Source: DALYLB01 sp046154695 (lineage in GTDB: Bacteria > Acidobacteriota > Blastocatellia > RBC074). Taken from it: 36,233 bases of DNA. The position numbers and the translations under genes are program-made. Every line of letters begins with the position of its first letter. Position 1 is the stretch's first letter. The stretch covers positions 1 through 36,233 of the forward strand of contig JBJXFI010000076.1 of NCBI GenBank assembly GCA_046154695.1. Direction: 5' to 3'. Below the pieces are notes generated by a model. It was not told the DNA's origin and made no database searches. It was given only the letters and a program-made list of their open reading frames with translations. Shown here one piece after another: positions 17,622-25,661 of the stretch.

Positions 17622-17809
17622 TACAGCGGTTTTCACTTGAGTGCGACCCGACTCGCCATCGAGAAGAGGAGGGAAAGCGAAACATACGGAAATTACGGAA
17701 TAAACGGAGTCCTGGATTGTATGGTTTCGTCGATTCCGTTATTTCCGTCTATTCCGTTATCCTCTTCTGAATCACGCAGCCAGGGTGTATGAATGTGCAA
17801 GCCGCTATA
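17622..17809. mobile_element. MITE-like element, copy B (188 bp)
   Basis: This is the second copy of the element at 8736-8932, in the same orientation. It has the same ends (TACAGCGGTTTTCACTTG ... GTGCAAGCCGCTATA) and TA at both borders. The central palindrome is kept although its arms have drifted (GGAAATTACGGAAT against ATTCCGTTATTTCCGT). It lacks the 9-base duplication of copy A. It lies in the 411-base divergent region between the barrel gene (minus) and the esterase gene (plus) and could affect both promoters. Nothing else is recognisable from 17810 to 17975. Confidence 0.75.
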
Positions 17810-17975
17810 TAGTGTTCGCGATTTGCCTGCTACCTCCGGCTTCTGTTATAGGCCGGTTCGATGGCTTTCTGCATTTGGAGTTGAGATTCTAGCCGACTCA
17901 GGGGCTTTTTCAAGGCGTTGCTTATATGCTTGCGCCTCTCTGTTCCGATTTAGAAAACAGAAAGGAACCAGATCA

Positions 17976-19235
17976 ATGAATTTTGGAAATTTCATGACCC
18001 GCATTGCCGCCGTGTTTCTTGTGGGAGTCAGTGTTGCCTATTCCGCGGCGGCGCAATCCGCCGCTCCAGCGAACCAGCAAACCCCGCCGCCCGTCATCGT
18101 CTCGCCGGAAGTTTCGCCCGACCGGCAGATCAACTTTCGGCTGCTCGCGCCGCAGGCCGAAAGCGTCCGGCTCATGGGCGGCGACATTCCCGGCATGGGA
18201 CAGGGCAAACCGATGACCAAAAACGACAAGGGTGTTTGGGAAGTGACGATTGGCCCGATCGCTCCCGGCTCGTACCGGTACAACTTCAACGTCAACGGAA
18301 TATCGGTGATCGACCCGCGAAATCCGTTGGTGAGCGAATCGAACAACAACGCGTGGAGCCTCGTCCATGTGCCCGGCTCGGAATTCTCGGACACAAGGCA
18401 GGTCCCGCATGGCGCGGTCGCGGCGGTCACTTACCACTCGACCGCGCTCGGCAAATTCCGCCGCATGCACGTCTATACGCCGCCTGGCTATGAGGCCGGG
18501 CAGGGCAGGTTCCCCGTCTTCTATTTGCTCCACGGCGCGAGTGATTCTGACGATTCCTGGACATCGGTCGGGCGCGCCGGATTCATCCTCGATAACCTGA
18601 TCGCGGCCAAAAAGGCCAGGCCGATGATTATCGTGATGCCCGCCGGACACACCCGCCCTTTCGGCCGGGGGCCATTGCCGGGCATTGCGCAGCCGGGGGG
18701 CAGCGCCGCGCCGCCGCCGGATGAGTTCATCCAGGACTTTCTGACCGACATCATGCCGTATGTCGAAAAGAGCTATCGCCTGCTCCCGGGCCGCGAAAAT
18801 CGCGCGATTGCGGGGCTCTCGATGGGCGGCAATCAGACGCTCAACATCGCGCTGCCGAATCTGGAGAGGTTCGGTTACGTCGGCGTCTTCAGTTCCGGAC
18901 TGCTCAACGTCTTCGCGCGACAGGCTCCGGGCGCGGGCGGGCCCCCTGCCCCCAATGCCCCGGCCCAGATCACACCCGCCGGCGAAGCATGGCTCAAACA
19001 GCATCAGGCCAGGCTCGACGACGCCAACGCGAAAAAAGGGCTGAGACTGCTCTGGATCGGCATCGGCAAAGACGACTTCCTGCTCGGCAGCAGCCGCGGC
19101 ACGGTCGATCTGCTCAAAAAGCACGGTTTCACGCCGGCCTCTGTCGAAACCGATGGCGGCCATACCTGGATCAACTGGCGCAGCTACCTGAACGAGTTCG
19201 CGCCGCAACTCTTCCGGACAAAGACCGCAATGTAA
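17976..19235 (+). CDS. Secreted esterase with N-terminal E-set (CBM48-like) domain, feruloyl-esterase/esterase-D type
   Basis: A 419-residue protein. ATG 17976 is set by AAGGA at 17962-17966 and a signal peptide (RIAAVFLVGVSVAYSAAAQ); the open frame further upstream lacks signals. Residues about 40-145 are an early-set domain (INFRLLAPQAESVRLMGGD, GVWEVTIGPIAPGSYRYNF, DPRNPLVSES). The rest is an esterase-D alpha/beta-hydrolase: FYLLHGASDSDDSW, IIVMPAGHTRP, nucleophile GLSMGGNQTL, acid GIGKDDFLLGSS, and His in DGGHTWINW. Relatives with this layout release ferulic or acetyl groups from plant cell-wall polysaccharides, for example next to xylanases. All catalytic residues are present. It is a single gene ending at a shared hairpin. 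Confidence 0.93.
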   Translation: MNFGNFMTRIAAVFLVGVSVAYSAAAQSAAPANQQTPPPVIVSPEVSPDRQINFRLLAPQAESVRLMGGDIPGMGQGKPMTKNDKGVWEVTIGPIAPGSYRYNFNVNGISVIDPRNPLVSESNNNAWSLVHVPGSEFSDTRQVPHGAVAAVTYHSTALGKFRRMHVYTPPGYEAGQGRFPVFYLLHGASDSDDSWTSVGRAGFILDNLIAAKKARPMIIVMPAGHTRPFGRGPLPGIAQPGGSAAPPPDEFIQDFLTDIMPYVEKSYRLLPGRENRAIAGLSMGGNQTLNIALPNLERFGYVGVFSSGLLNVFARQAPGAGGPPAPNAPAQITPAGEAWLKQHQARLDDANAKKGLRLLWIGIGKDDFLLGSSRGTVDLLKKHGFTPASVETDGGHTWINWRSYLNEFAPQLFRTKTAM

Positions 19236-19242
19236 CGGCTTC

Positions 19243-19296
19243 ACCACAGGGGACACCGGGAACAGATTGTTTTTGCTTCCCCGTGTCCCCCGTGGT
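19243..19296. terminator. Hairpin between convergent genes, probable bidirectional terminator or repeat
   Basis: ACCACAGGGGACACCGGGAA (from 19243) pairs with TTCCCCGTGTCCCCCGTGGT (to 19296) with two mismatches; the loop contains a TTTTT run. It lies between the ends of the esterase gene (19235, plus) and the RIC gene (19364, minus). The sequence style also matches common dispersed repeats, so function as a terminator is inferred from position. Confidence 0.6.
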
Positions 19297-19363
19297 TCAT
19301 CTCCCGTGTCCGAATGTTTTGGGCCTGATTTAGATCGGTTTCCAATTGCGTGTATAACGCACA

Positions 19364-20137
19364 TCAATGCTCGAAGCATTGATGTGCGGCTGCGCGCGAC
19401 TGCCATTCTGGCTTCGCCCGGCTCTCCATCTCGACGGCGCGCGGGAAGAGAATGTTGTTTTCCAGATGAATGTGCTGGTGCAGGTCGGCCTCGAATGCCG
19501 CGAGCGCCTGATAAAGCGTTTGATAGCTGATGCAGGCATCGGCGGGCGCGGCGTAATTTCCGGCCGCGGCTCGCATTTCGCCGAGCAGATCGCCCGCCGT
19601 CTCGTGTTCCGTCATCATCATCCGCACCGGGTTTTGAACCGTGACGAAAAATGGCGGCGGGATGTCATCCCCCTCGTCAAGGGCTCCTTCCATCCGCGCG
19701 AGGTAGGGAAACAGCACCTGCTCTTCCCGGAGCATATGCGGGACGAGTTCGTTTTTCAGCATCACAAACAGCTCCCGCAATCTGCCGAGCTCCGGATGAT
19801 TTTCGCCGTGGCGCGAACAGACCTTGTCGAGCAGCGTTTCCAACCGGGAAAGCTCCTGTTTGGTAAATTCGTGATGCGTGGCGACGATGTGCGCCGAGAG
19901 CGCGGTCAACGATTCGCTTTGCCAATCGACGATCCTGTCTCCGGGATGAATTGCATGCTGTGCTTCTTCCAGTGAACGGACGATCTCGTCAAACGAGACG
20001 TGAAACGTCCGGCAGGCGTCGGCCAGACTACGGCCGCCGCCACAGCAGTAATCGATCCCCGCCCGCTCGAAGACGCGCGTTGCGCCGGGCACGCTGACCG
20101 CCAACTCTCTGACCGTGCTCATAGCGTTAATTGCCAT
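19364..20137 (-). CDS. ric: Iron-sulfur cluster repair di-iron protein (RIC; ScdA/YtfE/NorA family)
   Basis: A 257-residue protein; AAGGAGG precedes ATG 20137, while the open frame continues to 20212 without a start signal. Residues 1-60 are the ScdA_N domain with the conserved DYCCGGG (Cys31-Cys32). The rest is a hemerythrin-like four-helix bundle whose di-iron ligands appear in AHIVATHHEF, VPHMLREEQVLFPYL, MMTEHETAGDLL and HQHIHLENNILFP. RIC proteins repair Fe-S clusters damaged by nitric oxide or peroxide and may deliver iron. The gene is divergent from a Crp/Fnr regulator with an FNR/DNR-like site between them, which suits induction by NO or low oxygen. Confidence 0.96.
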   Translation of the reverse strand: MAINAMSTVRELAVSVPGATRVFERAGIDYCCGGGRSLADACRTFHVSFDEIVRSLEEAQHAIHPGDRIVDWQSESLTALSAHIVATHHEFTKQELSRLETLLDKVCSRHGENHPELGRLRELFVMLKNELVPHMLREEQVLFPYLARMEGALDEGDDIPPPFFVTVQNPVRMMMTEHETAGDLLGEMRAAAGNYAAPADACISYQTLYQALAAFEADLHQHIHLENNILFPRAVEMESRAKPEWQSRAAAHQCFEH

Positions 20138-20154
20138 AAATCCTCCTTGGGAAG

Positions 20155-20183
20155 CGTTTGGAGTTTCGCCTTCAGCTTGTGCC
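20155..20183. repeat. Solo fragment joining two dispersed repeat arms
   Basis: Bases 20155-20175 match one arm of the 4303-4377 repeat at 20 of 21 positions (CGTTTGGAGTTTCGCCTTCAG), and the adjoining CAGCTTGTGCC matches an arm of the hairpin at 23244-23267. The joined piece lies in the 5' untranslated region of the RIC gene, some 18 bases before its ATG. Confidence 0.55.
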
Positions 20184-20264
20184 ACTCGACATTGCAAAAC
20201 GACATTTGCCAAATCGGGTATTGTCGAGCGCGATGAAATCCTAACGGCAATCGGCCCGGATTTC

Positions 20265-20280
20265 AGTGACTTATGTCATC
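20265..20280. promoter_or_regulatory. FNR/DNR-like operator (TGAC-N4-GTCA)
   Basis: TGAC (20267-20270), spacer TTAT, GTCA (20275-20278): a perfect dyad close to the TTGAC/T-N4-GTCAA boxes used by FNR, DNR and NNR regulators. It lies about 130 bases upstream of the RIC start and about 135 upstream of the regulator start. The regulator's recognition helix (SVREVISRAL) has the E-x-x-S-R pattern of FNR-type proteins, consistent with this site. Binding is inferred. Confidence 0.5.
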
Positions 20281-20414
20281 GCCGCAAAAATAGCTCCGTG
20301 GCTTGATGATGGCGATCACCGGCCTGACAATGACGGCTCCGGCGGCCGGTCGTATTGGCGTCTGACCGCCGCCCTTCTTGAACTTTGCCGGGCTCGGCGA
20401 GAGAATACCCGGCA

Positions 20415-21104
20415 ATGACCACGGATAAACTCACCGCCCTGCGGAAGACTGCGCTTTTCGGCGGGTTGGATGAACGCGAATTGACGGCGTTGGCGGAGCG
20501 CGCGATTGAGCGGCGGCTCGAACGCGATGAAATCCTGTTCGTCGCCGGGGATGACGCCGCCGGGCTTTTCGTCATCGCCAGCGGCGCGCTGCGGGCCTTT
20601 CGCGAAGGCGTGGACGGGCGCGAACAGGTCATCCACATTGAGCGCGCGGGAGCGACCATCGCCGAATTGCCGGTCTTTGACGACAAACCCTATCCTTCAA
20701 CCGTCGCCGCCGAGGAAGCAACCACCGTCCTGTTCCTGGACAAACGGGAAGTAAAATCGCTCTGCCTGGCGCACCCTGAAATCGCGCTGGCGGCATTGAA
20801 GATGCTGGCGGGAAGGCTCCGAAAGTGCGCGGAACTGGTGGAAGCGCTGTCGCTGCGCGAAGTGGATCAGCGGCTGGCGCGATGGCTGCTCGCGGAAGCT
20901 CGCAATCGAGGGCAGCGCACCGCCAATGGCGTCGAATTGACACTCGTTCTGACCAATCAACAGATCGCGGCGCGCATCGGCTCCGTTCGGGAAGTGATCT
21001 CGCGCGCGCTGTCCCGATTGCAGCAGAACAACCTGATCGCGGTTGACGGGCGCCGGGTAACGATCAACGACGAACATGCGTTGGCGGTCTTTGCCGACGG
21101 GTGA
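20415..21104 (+). CDS. Crp/Fnr family transcriptional regulator
   Basis: A 229-residue protein (ATG 20415; the open frame to 20385 is less likely). Residues 10-130 form a cyclic-nucleotide-binding-type jelly roll (LFGGLDERELTALAERA, ILFVAGDDAAGLFVIASGALR, IAELPVFDDKPYPSTVAAEEATTVLFL), followed by a dimer helix and a winged helix-turn-helix (LTNQQIAARIGSVREVISRALSRLQ). There is no N-terminal cysteine cluster, so it is not an oxygen-sensing [4Fe-4S] FNR; a DNR-like heme/NO sensor or ligand-binding type fits better. The recognition helix pattern is FNR-like. Divergent to RIC, so it probably controls RIC and itself. Its stop overlaps the next gene's start (TGATG). Confidence 0.93.
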   Translation: MTTDKLTALRKTALFGGLDERELTALAERAIERRLERDEILFVAGDDAAGLFVIASGALRAFREGVDGREQVIHIERAGATIAELPVFDDKPYPSTVAAEEATTVLFLDKREVKSLCLAHPEIALAALKMLAGRLRKCAELVEALSLREVDQRLARWLLAEARNRGQRTANGVELTLVLTNQQIAARIGSVREVISRALSRLQQNNLIAVDGRRVTINDEHALAVFADG

Positions 21105-22555
21105 TGCCCGGCTCTTTCCTGAATCAGCGGCGCAAAATCATGAACTATCAAACCATACTCAAAAGAACTTCCGACCTGGCGCTTGAATTTCTGAATGGCC
21201 TGCCGCGGCGGCCGGTGGGCCTCCCGGTAAACTATGCCGGTCTGCTCGCCAGCATGGGGGGCGCGCTGCCCGCTAAAGGAGAAGACTCGCTGCGGGTGAT
21301 AGAGAATCTGGTCGAAGCTGCGAATCCCGGGCTGGTGGCGACGGCGGGTCCGCGCTATTTCGGCTTTGTGATCGGCGGCGCCCATCCCGCCAGCCTAGCC
21401 GCGGAATGGCTCGCGGCGGCCTGGGATCAGAATGCGGGCGCGTATGTCCTCTCGCCCGCGGCGGCGGCGGCTGAAGAGATCGTGCGCACCTGGCTGGTTG
21501 ACCTGTTCGGCCTGCCGCGCGAAATGAGTTTGGGCGTTACGACAGGCGGCACGATGGCGAACTTCACGGCGCTGGCGGCTGCGCGGCGCGCGCTGCTTCG
21601 CACGGCCGGGTGGGACGTCGAAGAGCAGGGCCTCTTTGGCGCGCCGGCTATGACGGTCGTGACGAGCGCGGAGTCTCACGTCTCGATCTTCGCGTCGCTG
21701 CAAATGCTGGGCCTGGGCCGTGAACGGGTCGTGCGAGTTCCAACCGATGAGCAGGGCCGCATGCGCCCGGATGAATTACAGGCCGTGCTCGCGCGCGTCA
21801 GCACACCGGTCCTGGTTTGCGCGCAGGCCGGAAACGTCAACACCGGAGCGTTTGATCCGCTGCCTGAAATCGTGCCGCTCGTGCGCGATCGCGAGGGCTG
21901 GCTGCATGTCGATGGGGCTTTCGGGTTGTGGGCAGCGGCGTCCGCCGCCCATCGAGCGCTGACCGAGCATATTGAATTGGCCGACTCGCTATCGGTTGAT
22001 TGCCATAAATGGCTCAATGTCCCATACGATTCCGGGCTGGTTTTCGTCCGGGACCGGGCCGCGCATCATGATTCCATGACCTTGAGCGCGCCGTATTACG
22101 CTCTGGGCGCCGAGACGGGGCGCGACAATCACAACTGGGTGCCGGAAGCCTCGCGCCGCGCGCGCGGCCTGGCGATCTATGCGACCCTGCGCGCGCTGGG
22201 ACGCGACGGCGTGGTGGAGATCATCGAGCGATGTTGCCGCCTGGCGCGCCGAATGGCCGCCCGATTGGCGCGGGATGAGCGCGTGCGGATTCTCAACGAA
22301 GTCGTCCTGAACCGGGTCCTGGTGCGCTTCCTGCCCCCATCGGGCGCGAGCGGCAGCGACGCCGATGCGTTTACGGCGGAGGTCATCCGGCGTATTCAGG
22401 AGGACGGAACGTGCTGGGCCGGCGGCACCACATGGCACGAGATGCATGCGATGCGCATTTCAATCTCGAATTGGTCCACCGAAGAGGGCGATATTGACCG
22501 CTCCGCCGACGCAATCCTCAATTGCGCGCGCGCCGCCGGCATGGAACGAGGGTAA
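21104..22555 (+). CDS. PLP-dependent group II decarboxylase / aspartate aminotransferase-fold enzyme
   Basis: A 483-residue protein. ATG 21104 overlaps the regulator's stop as TGATG, suggesting coupling; ATG 21140 (MNYQTILKRTSDLALEFL) is an alternative and no start has a clear SD. Family features are GPRYFGFVIGGAHPAS, LSPAAAAAEEIVRTWL, GVTTGGTMANFTAL (phosphate-binding), LHVDGAFGLWAA (Asp pairing with the PLP ring) and the Schiff-base lysine in SVDCHKWLNVPYDSG. Group II decarboxylases act on glutamate, tyrosine, DOPA, tryptophan or diaminobutyrate; the actual substrate is not determined. Coupling to a stress-type Crp/Fnr regulator hints at an induced role such as acid or NO stress, which is speculative. 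Confidence 0.92.
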   Translation: MPGSFLNQRRKIMNYQTILKRTSDLALEFLNGLPRRPVGLPVNYAGLLASMGGALPAKGEDSLRVIENLVEAANPGLVATAGPRYFGFVIGGAHPASLAAEWLAAAWDQNAGAYVLSPAAAAAEEIVRTWLVDLFGLPREMSLGVTTGGTMANFTALAAARRALLRTAGWDVEEQGLFGAPAMTVVTSAESHVSIFASLQMLGLGRERVVRVPTDEQGRMRPDELQAVLARVSTPVLVCAQAGNVNTGAFDPLPEIVPLVRDREGWLHVDGAFGLWAAASAAHRALTEHIELADSLSVDCHKWLNVPYDSGLVFVRDRAAHHDSMTLSAPYYALGAETGRDNHNWVPEASRRARGLAIYATLRALGRDGVVEIIERCCRLARRMAARLARDERVRILNEVVLNRVLVRFLPPSGASGSDADAFTAEVIRRIQEDGTCWAGGTTWHEMHAMRISISNWSTEEGDIDRSADAILNCARAAGMERG

Positions 22556-22621
22556 TATTATCCTGATGCGCCCATCCTGGCGAAAGTGGCGCTGCGTGTC
22601 CGCGGCAAGAGGTGAGTTGTG

Positions 22622-23233
22622 ATGCCTGACTGGGATAAACGCTACAGCCGGGGCGAGCACTTGAGCGGCGAGCCGCATCCGCTGGTCGTCGAATTCGCCT
22701 CGAAACTTGATCCGGGGCGCGCGCTCGATGTGGCCTGCGGCGCGGGCCGCCACGCGATCTGGCTTGCCGAACGCGGATGGCATGTGACGGCGGTCGATTC
22801 TTCGGGCGTTGCAATCGAAATTCTGCAACGACAAGCTCTCGTTCGCGGGCTGTCGATCGACTCGAGGATGGCGGATCTCGAGCGGGATGAATTCGCCATT
22901 GAGCCTGAGAGGTATGACCTGATCGTCGTCGCGCATTACCTGCAGCGCGATCTCTTTCCGGCGATAAAATCCGGCGTGGCGGAAGGCGGCGTCGTGATTG
23001 CGGTGATTGCGATGGTCGATGACGATCCCGAGGTTAAACCCATGAACCCGGCGTTTCTGCTCAATCCGGGGGAGCTGCACGCGGAGTTTAAGGATTGGGA
23101 GCTTCTGCGATATTTTGAGGGCAGGCCCACCGGTCAACTACGCCAACGCGCGAAAGCCGAGATCGTTGCGCGCCCATCCCGGATAAATCCAGAGGAGTCG
23201 TTCATGTCGCGAGGCGACGCCCTGAAACAATGA
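22622..23233 (+). CDS. Class I SAM-dependent methyltransferase (TehB-like)
   Basis: A 203-residue protein; AGAGGTGAG lies just upstream of ATG 22622. It opens DWDKRYSRGEHLSGEPHPLV, typical of TehB/thiopurine-type methyltransferases, followed by SAM motif I LDVACGAGRHAIWLAERG, motif II VTAVDSSGVAIEI, an acidic ADLERDEF and the motif IV region YDLIVVAHYLQRDLF. The likely reaction is methylation of a small molecule or metalloid ion in the cytosol (tellurite or thiol detoxification in relatives). It lies 66 bases after the decarboxylase, in the same direction, so is probably in the same operon. A hairpin follows. Confidence 0.9.
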   Translation: MPDWDKRYSRGEHLSGEPHPLVVEFASKLDPGRALDVACGAGRHAIWLAERGWHVTAVDSSGVAIEILQRQALVRGLSIDSRMADLERDEFAIEPERYDLIVVAHYLQRDLFPAIKSGVAEGGVVIAVIAMVDDDPEVKPMNPAFLLNPGELHAEFKDWELLRYFEGRPTGQLRQRAKAEIVARPSRINPEESFMSRGDALKQ

Positions 23234-23243
23234 AAAGCATGGG

Positions 23244-23267
23244 GGCACAAGCTGTCCAGCTTGTGCC
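23244..23267. repeat. Perfect 11-bp inverted repeat after the methyltransferase gene
   Basis: GGCACAAGCTG (23244-23254) and CAGCTTGTGCC (23257-23267) flank 2 bases. It starts 11 bases after the methyltransferase stop, and GATCAGTTTT follows, so it may work as a terminator. One arm recurs at 20173-20183, so it also belongs to a dispersed repeat family. Confidence 0.6.
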
Positions 23268-23363
23268 GATCAGTTTTGGAGTTGATTTTTCATTCCGCCT
23301 GCCTCATAAGCTCATACCAACCACCAAGGGACAAAACCGCCAACGACCCGGAGGGCAGACAGT

Positions 23364-25631
23364 ATGAACCGTACAAGGAAGATCGCGTGCGCCTTTTTCG
23401 CATTGGCGCTCACTGCCGCGGCGAACAGCTTTTCAATATACGCGCAACAACAACCCGCCATCATCGGGCGCACCTACAAGGAATCCAGACCATCCTGGGA
23501 GCCGTTGCCACAGGCCCCGAAAGGCGCGCCGAATGTGATTTACCTGGTGCTGGATGACGTGGGATACGCGCAACTTGGCAGCTATGGTTCACAGATTCTG
23601 ACGCCCAATCTCGACAGGCTGGCGGCGGGCGGATTGCGCTACACGAACTTTCACACGACGGCGCTGTGTTCTCCATCGCGCGCGGCGTTGCTGACCGGGC
23701 ATAATCATCACAGCAATCACCTCGGCGTGATCGCCGAATACGCGACCGGCTATCCGGGCTACGACGGACGTATGCCGAAGAGTCAGGCGACGATTGCCGA
23801 AATATTGAAGCAAAGCGGCTACAGCACGTTTTATGTCGGCAAATGGCATCTCACGAATTTCGACGAATACAGCAATGCCGGGCCGTTTGAGCGATGGCCG
23901 CTGGGAATGGGCTTTGAGCGCTTCTATGGTTTTGTCGGCGGCGAAACGAATCAATGGTTTCCGCATCTGGCTTCGGACAATCACAATATCGAAACTCCCA
24001 CGCGCCCCGATTATCACCTGACCGAGGATTTGACGGAGCGCGCGATTCGCCTCATCACCGAACAGAAACAGGTCAATTCCGACAAGCCGTTTTTCCTGAA
24101 TCTCGCCTATGGCGCGGCGCACGCGCCTCTGCACGCGCCGAAAAGATACATCGAGATGTACAAAGGCAAGTTCGACAAAGGCTGGGACAAGGTGCGCGAA
24201 GAAACCCTGGCGCGGCAAAAACAAATGGGCATCGTCCATGCCGGCACCGTCCTGCCGCCGCGCAATCCCGACATCAAGGCGTGGGACGAATTAACGAATG
24301 ACCAGCGCCGATTGTACGCGCGCTTTCAGGAGGTGTTCGCCGGATTTCTGACGCACACGGACGAACACATCGGACGGCTGATAAGCTTTTTGGAGGAGAC
24401 CGGACAACTGGACAACACGATCTTCATCGTCGTCTCCGACAACGGCGCGAGTCAGGAAGGCCGCCTGACCGGCAGCTTCAACGAAGCGCTTTACTTCAAT
24501 CAGATTCCCGACAACGAAGCGCTGAACATGAAGCTGATTGATGAAATGGGGGGCCCGATGACCTATCCGCATTATCCAATGGGCTGGGCGATGGCGGGCA
24601 ACACGCCTTTCAGAATGTACAAGCAGAATACTCACGGGGGCGGCAACACCGATCCGTTCATCATTCACTGGCCGCGCGGGATCAAAGACAAAGGCGCGAT
24701 TCGCACGCAGTATCATCACCTGATTGATGTCACGCCGATGGTCCTGGAGGCGATTGGACTGAAACAACCGCAAACGATCAATGGGGTGGCGCAACGCCCG
24801 TTCGATGGCGGAAGCATGCTATACAGCCTGAACGATGCGTCCGCCAGGAGCCGTCGCGAAACGCAGTATTTCGAGATGCTCGGCCATCGCGCGATTTACC
24901 ATAACGGCTGGAAAGCCGTTGCCTGGCATGAACGCAATACCGACTTTGAGAGGGACAAATGGGAGCTGTACAAGGTTGACGAGGACTTTAACGAAACGAA
25001 TGATCTGGCCGCGAAGCACCCGGAGAAACTGCGCGAAATGATCGAACGGTGGTGGAGCGAAGCCGGTAAATACAATGTGCTGCCGCTTGATGATCGAGGT
25101 GTGGTCCGTTCCACGGAACAAGTATCCAACAATCGCCCACTGACGATGGCCGCTTACCATCCCGGCGCCATCCAAACGCCGCGCAGCAGCACCCCGAACT
25201 TCCGCAATCGCTCCTTCTGCCTCACCGCCGATGTCGAACTCCCTGCCGGCGGCGCTGAAGGTGTGTTGCTGGCGCTTGGCGGGCGATTCGCCGGATTCAG
25301 CCTCTTCGTGCAAAACAACCGCTTGCAGTTTGTCTACAACTACTTCGGGCTGGAGCGATACAGCGTTGTTGCGTCCGAAGCGATCTCGCCGGGGAGCGCC
25401 AGATTGCGGATGGACTTTACGAGCACGGGCAACAACCAGGGAACAGTCGCGCTGTTCGTCAACGACCGCAAGGTTGGCGAAGGGGCGGTCCCGCGCACCG
25501 TGCCGCTGACGTTTGGTTTGAGCGAGGGATTGACCGCCGGGCGCGACCCGTCCACGCCGGTGACTGAAAGCTATCAAGCGCCGTTCGCTTTCACCGGCAA
25601 ACTCAAAAAGGTTGTGATGGAAGTGAAATAA
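23364..25631 (+). CDS. Secreted arylsulfatase (type I, FGly-dependent)
   Basis: A 755-residue protein with GGAGGG 5' of ATG 23364 and a signal peptide (ACAFFALALTAAANSFSIYA). Metal ligands start at IYLVLDDVGYA (Asp64, Asp65). The formylglycine motif CSPSRAALLTG begins at Cys102, followed by STFYVGKWHLTNFDE and the second metal site VVSDNGASQEG. The catalytic part ends near residue 560; the last 150 residues are a beta-sandwich (FRNRSFCLTADVELPAGG ... AFTGKLKKVVMEVK) common in large bacterial arylsulfatases. It hydrolyses sulfate esters in the periplasm after Cys is converted to formylglycine; no maturase gene is in view. The next gene follows after 27 bases. With the second sulfatase and SulP it may form a sulfate-acquisition group. 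Confidence 0.96.
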   Translation: MNRTRKIACAFFALALTAAANSFSIYAQQQPAIIGRTYKESRPSWEPLPQAPKGAPNVIYLVLDDVGYAQLGSYGSQILTPNLDRLAAGGLRYTNFHTTALCSPSRAALLTGHNHHSNHLGVIAEYATGYPGYDGRMPKSQATIAEILKQSGYSTFYVGKWHLTNFDEYSNAGPFERWPLGMGFERFYGFVGGETNQWFPHLASDNHNIETPTRPDYHLTEDLTERAIRLITEQKQVNSDKPFFLNLAYGAAHAPLHAPKRYIEMYKGKFDKGWDKVREETLARQKQMGIVHAGTVLPPRNPDIKAWDELTNDQRRLYARFQEVFAGFLTHTDEHIGRLISFLEETGQLDNTIFIVVSDNGASQEGRLTGSFNEALYFNQIPDNEALNMKLIDEMGGPMTYPHYPMGWAMAGNTPFRMYKQNTHGGGNTDPFIIHWPRGIKDKGAIRTQYHHLIDVTPMVLEAIGLKQPQTINGVAQRPFDGGSMLYSLNDASARSRRETQYFEMLGHRAIYHNGWKAVAWHERNTDFERDKWELYKVDEDFNETNDLAAKHPEKLREMIERWWSEAGKYNVLPLDDRGVVRSTEQVSNNRPLTMAAYHPGAIQTPRSSTPNFRNRSFCLTADVELPAGGAEGVLLALGGRFAGFSLFVQNNRLQFVYNYFGLERYSVVASEAISPGSARLRMDFTSTGNNQGTVALFVNDRKVGEGAVPRTVPLTFGLSEGLTAGRDPSTPVTESYQAPFAFTGKLKKVVMEVK

Positions 25632-25645
25632 GAGCCAAAAACGAC

Positions 25646-25661
25646 AAGGAGAAAAGTACTG
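25646..25661 (+). promoter_or_regulatory. Ribosome site that points to a CTG start
   Basis: AAGGAG at 25646-25651 is followed 7 bases later by CTG (25659-25661). No ATG, GTG or TTG lies at this spacing in the aminopeptidase frame. The residues encoded from CTG supply the charged start of a good signal peptide, which the next in-frame start (TTG 25710) lacks. Confidence 0.6.

Noticed and set aside
17973..19406. 477-codon open frame on the minus strand
   Set aside because: It is antisense to the esterase with all its catalytic motifs; repetitive charged composition, no start signal.
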